Source: Flavobacteriales bacterium UBA5869 (GTDB taxonomy: Bacteria; Bacteroidota; Bacteroidia; Flavobacteriales_D; Crocinitomicaceae). From it: a stretch of DNA of 5,011 nt. Below are positions 1-5,011 of the stretch, one piece after another. The notes under the pieces are model-generated. The model worked only from the letters and a program-made list of their open reading frames with translations. It was not told the DNA's origin and did not search any database. A program made the translations under genes and the position numbers. Numbering within the stretch: position 1 is the stretch's first letter; each line of letters opens with the position of its first letter. Where the stretch lies: assembly GCA_002432565.1 (NCBI GenBank), contig DJFP01000169.1, forward strand, positions 1 to 5,011, read 5' to 3'.

Positions 1-11
1 TACGAAACAAA

Positions 12-43
12 AAATGGGGATCTACCACAGCAGATCCCCATTT
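12..43 (-). terminator. Rho-independent terminator, probably bidirectional
   Basis: A perfect 12-bp inverted repeat (12-23 paired with 32-43, arms AAATGGGGATCT and AGATCCCCATTT) encloses an 8-nt loop. Read on the minus strand it starts about 18 nt after the stop codon of the secreted-protein gene. It runs into a T tract of six Ts, a G and three more Ts, so it fits as that gene's intrinsic terminator. On the plus strand the stem is followed after CG by six Ts (46-51), so it could also stop a convergent transcript entering from the left, outside the window. The stem has five G-C pairs in a central block. Confidence 0.85.
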
Positions 44-61
44 CGTTTTTTCTAAAGAAAA

Positions 62-1900
62 TTATTTCTTAACGATACGTTTTGTTGTTGTTTCGTTACC
101 AACAGTCAAAGTTACGTTGTAGATTCCAGCCTGGAAGCTAGTACCATCGATAGCGATAGTTTGAGAACCAGCAGCCATTTTAGAAGCAGGAACTGTTGCA
201 ACTGTACGTCCTGAAAGATCTGTAACAACAGCAGAAACGCTAGCGTCAGCTTTCAAGTCGAACTTAACTTCTGTTGTACCAGCGAATGGGTTCGGGTAAA
301 CAGATAAGTTAGATGCAGTAGTCAATTCTTCAACACTTAATGAAGGATCGAAGTTCAAACGAACCCATGGAGTCTCCAATTGGTAGAATCTGTTTGCTTG
401 TACTGTGATATCATCTCCGTCTACGAAGAATGAAGTTTGAGGAACTGAAGTTCCGGCATTTGAAATTCTAACATCTGCTGAATAACTACCAACCATTACG
501 AAGTAAGTTGTACCTGCCTCCATTTGAATAGGGCTAGTCAAAAGAAGCGTAATGTTAGTACCGATTTGTGCAGCTGTCAATGAAATAACAGCAGATTCTC
601 CAGCGTAAACGATATCTCCGGATACCGGATCAATCTTGTGAATTCTAGCATAAACTTCAGAGTTTACAGGAGTTCCTGTAGCAAAACGTACATCAACACC
701 CTTTACAATTTGAGGAGTCCAGATATCATAGAAGTTTCCAGCCTGGAACAAATCTGCACCGTTAGTTGTGTATCCGTCTGCAACACCGTTATCTCTTGCA
801 TAGATGTGGTTTGTTACATCGAAAGAGAAGTTTGCTCCCAGTGAATTATTAGCAGGAACATCATCCGTACTGTCTGCCGCTAACGTTCTTGCTACGTTAT
901 AAGTACCAACAACGCTTGGAGTAAACTGAGTGGACATGAATAAACTGTCATCAGCACCGGCAGCGATAGTTGCAGGAGTATTTGACCCGTTGAAAGTAGC
1001 AGCACCAGTAATTGCAACATTGTATACTACGTTTGTCATGGACAATGAACCCTCGTTCTTAACATTCAAAGAGAAATCGATAGGAGCGATTTGAGTGGTA
1101 GGAATTTTGAAATATGCCAATCCTTCAGTACCCCAGTAATCATTAGTGATTGCTAAATCGTATTCAGCAGGTGTAGTAATTTTTACATCGTCAATATTCC
1201 ATCCGTAAGTAATCCAAACGTTAGGATTTGTTGCGGATTGAGGGAAACGAGTTGTCCAGTGGAAACGAACCCACAGTTTAGTTGATCCGTTTGGAACATA
1301 AGAAGTGATGTTGATTATTTCCTGAGTTGGATTCGCATAAGGATCTCCACCTGCCTGAGATAAAGTACCTTTATCTGTGTTATCACCTACAGTAACCCAT
1401 GTAGTACCATCCAAAGAAATTTGGAATTCCTGAAGATCATTGAACAATGCACCGTTCTGCATGAAAGATAAAATAAGGTTTGGCTGTCCTGTGATATCAA
1501 TCGAATCCGCTGTAGTTAAATAGTAATCAACATCCAATTTCTGAGTTGCAGGAGTTGCAGCCGGGTTTCCATTCCCTAATTCAGCGAAGTTACCTCCGGA
1601 AGTAGAAAGGATAATTCCTTGTGTAGCATTGTTTGCCCAACCTTCTTTTGTTGCGTTGATATTCCAACCGAAGTTACCACCCGTTTGGTTGTCGTTGTCG
1701 ATGACCCAATCACTAGGAGTTGAAAAGTCACTTGACCAGATAGTAGTTCCTAAAGCTTTCGGAGCGGAAACCGGAGCTGCTTTGTGGTTTGCAGTACTAA
1801 TTGTTTGTGCCATTCGAGGTGATGCCGTTACTTTCGCATTTTGAGCAAAAGCACCTGTAACCAGCAACAATCCCGATAACAAAGTAATTTGTTTTTTCAT
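62..1900 (-). CDS. Secreted multidomain protein with T9SS type A C-terminal sorting domain
   Basis: This 612-residue protein is predicted to be exported by Sec and then moved across the outer membrane by the type IX secretion system. Residues 1-19 form a signal peptide: MKKQ, a hydrophobic core, then AFA before Q20. Residues about 53-242 look like a jelly-roll/MAM-like beta-sandwich, opening with WSSDFS and closing with the typical WNIDDVKI strand. Residues about 247-363 resemble a CARDB-type Ig-like domain (IDFSLNVKNEGSLSMTNV). Residues about 364-518 are a beta-rich region I cannot assign. Residues about 520-612 are the T9SS type A sorting domain, with SVYPNPF at 533-539, DLSGR at 561-565, GIYNVTL at 592-598 and the basic end KRIVKK. 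In this family the domain is removed by the PorU sortase and the cargo is attached to the surface or released. No catalytic motif is visible, so adhesion or a structural role is only a guess. The gene lies 73 bp after the amidase gene with no clear terminator between. A weak TAAATTTA (1924-1931) is the only promoter-like motif, so read-through from the operon is possible. Confidence 0.93.
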   Translation of the reverse strand: MKKQITLLSGLLLVTGAFAQNAKVTASPRMAQTISTANHKAAPVSAPKALGTTIWSSDFSTPSDWVIDNDNQTGGNFGWNINATKEGWANNATQGIILSTSGGNFAELGNGNPAATPATQKLDVDYYLTTADSIDITGQPNLILSFMQNGALFNDLQEFQISLDGTTWVTVGDNTDKGTLSQAGGDPYANPTQEIINITSYVPNGSTKLWVRFHWTTRFPQSATNPNVWITYGWNIDDVKITTPAEYDLAITNDYWGTEGLAYFKIPTTQIAPIDFSLNVKNEGSLSMTNVVYNVAITGAATFNGSNTPATIAAGADDSLFMSTQFTPSVVGTYNVARTLAADSTDDVPANNSLGANFSFDVTNHIYARDNGVADGYTTNGADLFQAGNFYDIWTPQIVKGVDVRFATGTPVNSEVYARIHKIDPVSGDIVYAGESAVISLTAAQIGTNITLLLTSPIQMEAGTTYFVMVGSYSADVRISNAGTSVPQTSFFVDGDDITVQANRFYQLETPWVRLNFDPSLSVEELTTASNLSVYPNPFAGTTEVKFDLKADASVSAVVTDLSGRTVATVPASKMAAGSQTIAIDGTSFQAGIYNVTLTVGNETTTKRIVKK

Positions 1901-1973
1901 GTTTTCTTTAATTTACGAAGTTCTAAATTTAATTATTTGACCCATAAAAGGTCTGTTTATTTATTAAACGGTA

Positions 1974-2765
1974 TTAATTACGAAATAAACGGTAATCACT
2001 GTCCTTTAAGAAAGGTAATTTCTCCCGGAGTCGACCCAGTTCATCGTAGCTAATGTCCTGTGTAATGACGCTTTCAGAATTCAAAAGGTTGGAAAGTTCC
2101 TCGCCAAGGAGGTTAATTAATTTGCTCTGACCATTGTAGGACAAACCTGAATGATCATTCCCAACACGATTCAATCCTGCAACGTAGCATTGGTTTTCAA
2201 TTGCACGTGCGGGCAAAAGTGTTGACCAGTGATGAATCCTTCTTTCCGGCCAGTTTGCTACATAGAGCAAAAGATCATAAGCAGGCTTCCCATTCGTTTC
2301 TCCATTGCGTATATTTTCCGGGAAGCGAAGGTCATAACAAATCTGTAAGTTTATTTTCCATCCAAGATAATCCACAATGACTTCTTTTGAGCCGGCAGTG
2401 AAGTGAATCGATTCCTCTGCCATTCCGAATAGTTTCCGCTTGTCATAACAAGTGATTTTTCCGTCGGGCTCAATGAATACGCCACGGTTGTAGTATTTTC
2501 CTTCCTCTTCAATAATAAGTGAAGTATAGAACGCGGCTTTTTTTTCTTTTGCCTTCCCCTTTAACCATGAAATGCTTGCGCTGCTTTCCATTTTTTCGGA
2601 AAGTTGTTTCGCATTCATGGAAAACCCGGTTTGGAACATTTCAGGTAAGAGGATGATGTCTGTTTCCGAAACCGATTTCAATAGTTCCTCGTAATGTTCG
2701 AAGTTGGCAGCTTTGTCTTCCCAACGCTGATCTGCCTGGACGAATGTTATTCTTAGATTTTGCAT
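1974..2765 (-). CDS. Omega-amidase, nitrilase superfamily (YafV/Nit2 type)
   Basis: This 263-residue carbon-nitrogen hydrolase probably hydrolyses 2-oxoglutaramate (and 2-oxosuccinamate) to the 2-oxo acid and ammonia in the cytoplasm. The superfamily's Glu-Lys-Cys triad is complete: E42 in LLPEMFQTGFSM, K109 in YDKRKLF and C143 in QICYDLRFPE. Further family marks are NWPERR..HW..LLPARAIENQCY (171-194), NRVGND (199-204) and the late YNGQSKLINLLGE segment (210-222), which is typical of YafV. Length fits E. coli YafV (about 256 residues). The frame is open a further 46 codons upstream to 2903, but those residues are basic, match nothing in the family and lie inside the aminotransferase gene. ATG at 2765 puts the LRITFVQ strand at the N-terminus as expected, with a weak AGAAAG just upstream. 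It overlaps the aminotransferase stop by 13 bases, which implies translational coupling and a shared pathway. A Nit1-like deaminated-glutathione amidase is the main alternative and is less likely from the motifs. Confidence 0.93.
   Translation of the reverse strand: MQNLRITFVQADQRWEDKAANFEHYEELLKSVSETDIILLPEMFQTGFSMNAKQLSEKMESSASISWLKGKAKEKKAAFYTSLIIEEEGKYYNRGVFIEPDGKITCYDKRKLFGMAEESIHFTAGSKEVIVDYLGWKINLQICYDLRFPENIRNGETNGKPAYDLLLYVANWPERRIHHWSTLLPARAIENQCYVAGLNRVGNDHSGLSYNGQSKLINLLGEELSNLLNSESVITQDISYDELGRLREKLPFLKDSDYRLFRN
2753..2765 (-). other. 13-bp gene overlap, likely translational coupling
   Basis: The amidase start codon lies inside the last codons of the aminotransferase gene. The string TTATGCAAAATCTAA reads Leu-Cys-Lys-Ile-stop in the upstream frame and contains ATG CAA AAT CTA in the downstream frame. 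A ribosome terminating on the first gene is within about ten bases of the second start, so re-initiation is plausible. The sequence preceding the second start has only a weak AGAAAG as a ribosome site. Confidence 0.8.
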
Positions 2766-3883
2766 AATCTTTCTGCTGCCTGGATTAATGTTTCGTCTGT
2801 TTTCGCAAAACAAAAACGGATGGTGTGATAATCGTTCAATTCCTCGTAGAAAACGGAGAGCGGTATAGCTGCCACCCCGATATCTTTTACCAGCCATTCG
2901 CAAAAGGAAACATCCGGAAGATCGGAAATTGCGTTGTACCGCACTGTTTGAAAATAAGTCCCTTCGCTGGGCAGGAATTCAAACTTACTCTTGGTCATGA
3001 GTTGTTTAAAACGATCGCGTTTATCCTGGTAGAATCCGCCGAGGTTTGTCATATCGGTTGCGGAAATGTAGTCCGCCAATGTTTTTTGTGCCACACTGTT
3101 CACGGAAAACACCAGGTACTGATGTACTTTTTTGATTTCTCTCAGGATAGGTTCCGGTGCTATCAGGTAACCAACCTTCCATCCTGTTAAGTGAAATGTT
3201 TTTCCGAAGGATGAAACAATGATACTCCTATTCCGCAAAATTTCATGATGATGTGCGGAAAAATGCTTTTTTTCAAAAGTAATGAATTCATAAACTTCGT
3301 CGGAGCACAACATCAGGTTGGGGTGATCCGTCATGACCTGTACCAATGCGTCAAAATCTTCCTGGTCCATCATTTTCCCGGAGGGATTGTGCGGATTATT
3401 GATGATCAAAATGCGCGTTTTTTGGTTCACCGTTTGTCTGAGCTCTCGCCAGTCTATTGTGAAATCTTCCCGCATGGGAATATGGATTGCCTTTCCGCCT
3501 GCCAAATGAACCGCCGGACTGTAACAATCATAAGCCGGATCCAGGATAACCACTTCATCTCCCGGATGGACCAATGCCTGAAGTGTTGTAAAAATTCCCT
3601 GTGTAGCTCCGGAAGTAACCAAAATTTCGGTAGAAGGATTAACCTCTCTGTTGTAAACACGGTGTACCATTTGCGCAATTCCTTCCAGCAAAGCCGGAAG
3701 CCCGGCCATTGGGGCATACTGATGCACGTTTTCAGTACTGTTTTTAGCCAATAATTCTTCAATCAAAGGATCAATCGGGAAATTTGGAAAGCCCTGTGAG
3801 AGATTAATTGCCTGGTATTGATTTGCCAATTGGCTCATCGTTGAAAATATGGTGGTTCCTACTTTTGGAAGTTTTGTCTGCAT
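2753..3883 (-). CDS. PLP-dependent methionine/glutamine aminotransferase (YbdL-like, class I/II)
   Basis: This 376-residue fold-type I aminotransferase transfers the amino group between methionine, glutamine or aromatic amino acids and 2-oxo acids in the cytoplasm. The PLP-site residues are all present: N166 in NNPHNPSG (162-169), D195 and Y198 in SDEVYEF, the Schiff-base lysine K228 in SSFGKTFHLTGWKVGY, and the carboxylate-binding R356 in HTIRFCFAK. The N-terminal stretch KLPKVGTTIF..MSQLA..YQAINLSQGFP (4-33), the QYAPMAG segment (55-61) and KVHQYLVFSVN (252-262) match E. coli YbdL (386 residues) closely as I recall it. YbdL is a methionine-preferring transaminase related to glutamine transaminase K and kynurenine aminotransferase. 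That N-terminal match also supports the start at 3883. The gene is first in a two-gene unit with an omega-amidase, which points to glutamine as amino donor and possibly to methionine salvage; no other salvage gene is in view. Kynurenine or aromatic transamination remains possible. Confidence 0.94.
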   Translation of the reverse strand: MQTKLPKVGTTIFSTMSQLANQYQAINLSQGFPNFPIDPLIEELLAKNSTENVHQYAPMAGLPALLEGIAQMVHRVYNREVNPSTEILVTSGATQGIFTTLQALVHPGDEVVILDPAYDCYSPAVHLAGGKAIHIPMREDFTIDWRELRQTVNQKTRILIINNPHNPSGKMMDQEDFDALVQVMTDHPNLMLCSDEVYEFITFEKKHFSAHHHEILRNRSIIVSSFGKTFHLTGWKVGYLIAPEPILREIKKVHQYLVFSVNSVAQKTLADYISATDMTNLGGFYQDKRDRFKQLMTKSKFEFLPSEGTYFQTVRYNAISDLPDVSFCEWLVKDIGVAAIPLSVFYEELNDYHTIRFCFAKTDETLIQAAERLCKI

Positions 3884-3895
3884 GGATTACATTTG
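3864..3895 (+). promoter_or_regulatory. Candidate Bacteroidota promoter for the small lipoprotein
   Basis: TTTG at 3864-3867 and TACATTTG at 3888-3895 are separated by 20 bp, matching the -33 TTTG / -7 TAnnTTTG consensus of Bacteroidota sigma factors exactly. Transcription would begin near 3902, leaving an 80-nt leader before the lipoprotein start at 3981. The motif lies within the first codons and just upstream of the divergent aminotransferase gene, so part of it is constrained by coding and the match could be chance. Confidence 0.5.
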
Positions 3896-3905
3896 TTTGC
3901 AATAG

Positions 3906-3941
3906 CAAAGTAAATCATTCCTGCTTTATATGGTATGCAAA
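3906..3941 (-). promoter_or_regulatory. Candidate promoter for the aminotransferase-amidase operon
   Basis: Read on the minus strand, TTTG (3938-3941) is followed after 24 bp by TTACTTTG (3906-3913), a seven-of-eight match to the TAnnTTTG -7 element. Spacing is a few bases longer than usual. The predicted transcript would start near 3899, only some 15 nt ahead of the ATG at 3883. This is the best minus-strand candidate in the 97-bp intergenic gap, and it sits inside the predicted leader of the divergent lipoprotein gene. Confidence 0.4.
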
Positions 3942-3980
3942 CAGGCATATTTTAACGGGAATTCACTTAAAATGAACTGA

Positions 3981-4238
3981 ATGAAACTCCGTTTTTTAGC
4001 TTTCCCGGTATTTTTTAGCCTGTTATTCACCTCCTGCAGTGAGGATTCTATCTGTGACTGTATTCGCGCTAGTGATGAGCTCAATGCAAAATACGACGAG
4101 CTGCGTACAAAAGCATTGAGTAACAAAGGTCAGAAAGAAGTAAAAGAATTGATCCAAACAAAGAAGGCTAAATGCGCCGAATTTGAGCAAATGAGCGGTC
4201 CCGAAATGCTTGAAAGAAAGGCAAGCTGCAAGGAGTAA
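3981..4238 (+). CDS. Small cysteine-containing lipoprotein, function unknown
   Basis: This 85-residue protein begins with a lipoprotein signal peptide: MKLR, a hydrophobic stretch at 5-16, then FTSC with the lipidated cysteine at C19. The residues after it, Ser-Glu-Asp, resemble the acidic lipoprotein export signal known to send Bacteroidota lipoproteins to the cell surface, so surface display is plausible. The mature part is about 66 residues, rich in Lys, Glu and Ala, and looks mostly helical. It has four further cysteines (C25, C27, C65, C83) that could form two disulfides tying the N-terminal CDC to the end of a helical hairpin. I do not recognise a named family. The ATG at 3981 is the only reasonable start: an in-frame ATG nine bases upstream runs straight into TGA. 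No Shine-Dalgarno is evident, which is normal for this phylum. The gene stands alone, divergent from the aminotransferase operon and 189 bp before gcvP. Confidence 0.8.
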   Translation: MKLRFLAFPVFFSLLFTSCSEDSICDCIRASDELNAKYDELRTKALSNKGQKEVKELIQTKKAKCAEFEQMSGPEMLERKASCKE

Positions 4239-4371
4239 GCCACAATCTTTTTTGCCTGGATTTCAGTTCGGTCAATGATTTAAAATCGATTCTTGAACGG
4301 CTATGGAAAGTCTCCATTTCCGGTTAACAAATATTCCAAACTAAATCGAAATAATAAAACGTGAAATTCGC

Positions 4372-4379
4372 TATCTTTG
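4372..4379 (+). promoter_or_regulatory. gcvP promoter -7 element
   Basis: TATCTTTG, followed by C, is a perfect TAnnTTTG element of the Bacteroidota housekeeping promoter. It lies 48 nt before the gcvP start codon, giving a predicted leader of about 40 nt. No TTTG or TTG is present at the expected distance upstream; that region is A-rich (ATAATAAAAC at 4351-4360). The rest of the gap from 4239 holds no convincing terminator or ORF. Confidence 0.65.
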
Positions 4380-4385
4380 CACCTG

Positions 4386-4403
4386 CTTACTAGTAAAAGT
4401 AAG
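4386..4403 (+). other. Short hairpin in the gcvP 5' leader
   Basis: CTTACT (4386-4391) and AGTAAG (4398-4403) form a perfect 6-bp stem with a 6-nt loop. It falls at or next to the predicted transcription start. It is too small to be a glycine riboswitch and carries none of that element's conserved purine-rich core. It may shield the 5' end of the mRNA or be chance in an AT-rich leader. Confidence 0.3.
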
Positions 4404-4427
4404 TTTCAAAAAAGAAGTGAAATTTTT

Positions 4428-5011
4428 ATGAGTGCATTTTCATCCCGCCACATTGGCCCTGATTCAGCTGAGAAATCTGAGATGTTAGCTGCTATTGGTG
4501 TTAAATCAATTCAAGAATTAATCGATAAAACCATTCCTTCACACATCCGTTTATCAGGAGAATTGAAGATCGACAATGCGTTGAGCGAGCAGGAATACCT
4601 GCAGCATATCACCGCATTGGGTGCTCAGAATAAAGTATACAGGTCTTTCATCGGTTTAGGATACAACGAAACGATCGTTCCTTCCGTGATTTTGCGTAAC
4701 GTATTGGAGAATCCGGGATGGTATACGGCATATACTCCGTACCAGGCTGAAATTTCCCAGGGTCGTTTAGAGGCTTTGTTGAACTTCCAGACGATGGTGA
4801 TGGAACTAACAGGAATGGAAATCGCAAACGCATCCTTATTGGATGAAGGAACAGCGGCGTCCGAAGCAATGATCTTGTTCTGGAACTCACGTTCCCGCCA
4901 GGAGATTAAGGATGGAGTAAATAAATTCTTCATTTCTAAAAATGCATTTCCTCAAACAAAAGAAGTGGTGTTGGGCCGTGCATTGAACCTGGGGATCGAA
5001 TTGATCGAAGG
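4428..5011 (+). CDS. gcvP: Glycine dehydrogenase (decarboxylating), P protein, 5' part
   Basis: This is the N-terminal 194 residues of the P protein of the glycine cleavage system. The enzyme decarboxylates glycine with PLP and passes the aminomethyl group to the lipoyl arm of the H protein, feeding one-carbon units to tetrahydrofolate. Recognition rests on the opening F..RHIGP (4-11), YRSFIGLGYN (71-80), and the highly conserved NPGWYTAYTPYQAEISQGRLE (95-115) followed by LLNFQTMVMELTGM and NASLLDEGTAASEAM (134-148). The reading frame is intact to the window edge. Full-length proteins of the single-chain type are about 950 residues, so roughly four fifths lie beyond it, including the PLP lysine. 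The ATG at 4428 places RHIGP at the usual distance from the N-terminus, and AAGAAG lies about 10 bases upstream. Whether the gene is the single-chain form or the split gcvPA form cannot be seen directly, although single-chain is usual in this phylum. It has its own promoter element at 4372-4379. Confidence 0.97.
   Translation, partial: MSAFSSRHIGPDSAEKSEMLAAIGVKSIQELIDKTIPSHIRLSGELKIDNALSEQEYLQHITALGAQNKVYRSFIGLGYNETIVPSVILRNVLENPGWYTAYTPYQAEISQGRLEALLNFQTMVMELTGMEIANASLLDEGTAASEAMILFWNSRSRQEIKDGVNKFFISKNAFPQTKEVVLGRALNLGIELIE

Noticed and set aside
638..844. Plus-strand open frames at 638-844 and 1629-1844, antisense to the secreted-protein gene.
   Set aside because: Short, low-quality translations rich in Cys and Ser opposite an intact gene with clear signal peptide and sorting domain; no promoter motif precedes them.
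1955..1990. Inverted repeat GTTTATTT / AAATAAAC near the amidase stop codon as a terminator.
   Set aside because: The 8-bp stem has one G-C pair, a 20-nt loop and overlaps the coding end; it is unlikely to terminate transcription and fits AT-rich chance.
2766..2903. A 46-codon N-terminal extension of the amidase frame up to an ATG at 2903.
   Set aside because: The added residues are basic and unlike the nitrilase family, they overlap the aminotransferase coding sequence by 151 bp in total, and the ATG at 2765 matches the family's N-terminus.
3245..3754. A 169-codon plus-strand open frame antisense to the aminotransferase gene.
   Set aside because: It is a reading-frame shadow: the opposite strand encodes a well-conserved enzyme with all PLP residues, and the antisense product shows no domain, signal or start-site support. 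The same applies to open frames at 2825-3190 and 3454-3762.
3926..4126. A 66-codon minus-strand open frame overlapping the lipoprotein gene.
   Set aside because: The plus-strand frame has a lipobox and coherent composition, while the antisense product has neither and would block the operon promoter region.
4219..4257. AGGCAA / TTGCCT repeat with a nearby run of six Ts as the lipoprotein gene's terminator.
   Set aside because: The stem is 6 bp with a 27-nt loop, and the T run is inside the loop and right arm, not after the stem.
4625..4933. Minus-strand open frames of 102 and 80 codons opposite gcvP.
   Set aside because: They lie opposite the most conserved part of the P protein, so the open frames follow from its codon use.

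Overview
The window looks like an ordinary stretch of chromosome from a member of the Bacteroidota, probably Flavobacteriales or a near relative. Three things support this. One gene encodes a secreted protein ending in a type IX secretion (T9SS) sorting domain, a system confined to this phylum. The promoter-like motifs upstream of genes match the phylum's TTTG / TAnnTTTG consensus. Start codons are preceded by A-rich stretches and not by strong Shine-Dalgarno sequences. The genus cannot be fixed from sequence reading alone.

Layout, left to right. A perfect 12-bp hairpin with flanking A and T runs (12-43) closes the first gene. On the minus strand, 62-1900 encodes a 612-residue secreted multidomain protein with a signal peptide and a T9SS type A C-terminal domain. 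Upstream of it on the same strand is a tight two-gene unit. It consists of a YbdL-type methionine/glutamine aminotransferase (2753-3883) and, overlapping its last 13 bases, a YafV/Nit2-type omega-amidase (1974-2765). The plus strand then carries a small cysteine-containing lipoprotein (3981-4238). A 189-bp intergenic gap with a clear TAnnTTTG promoter element follows, and then the first 194 codons of gcvP (4428 to the window end), the P protein of the glycine cleavage system.

The functional pairing that can be argued is aminotransferase plus omega-amidase. The transaminase can use glutamine to aminate a 2-oxo acid such as 4-methylthio-2-oxobutanoate, giving methionine and 2-oxoglutaramate. 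The amidase then hydrolyses 2-oxoglutaramate to 2-oxoglutarate and ammonia, which makes the transamination effectively irreversible. The overlapping reading frames suggest co-transcription and translational coupling. The secreted protein, the lipoprotein and gcvP show no evident link to this pair.

No RNA genes, mobile elements, CRISPR arrays or attachment sites were seen. I do not find evidence for an undescribed system. The items most worth a second look are the fused transaminase/amidase operon, the apparently overlapping divergent promoters around 3864-3941, and the unclassified small lipoprotein.
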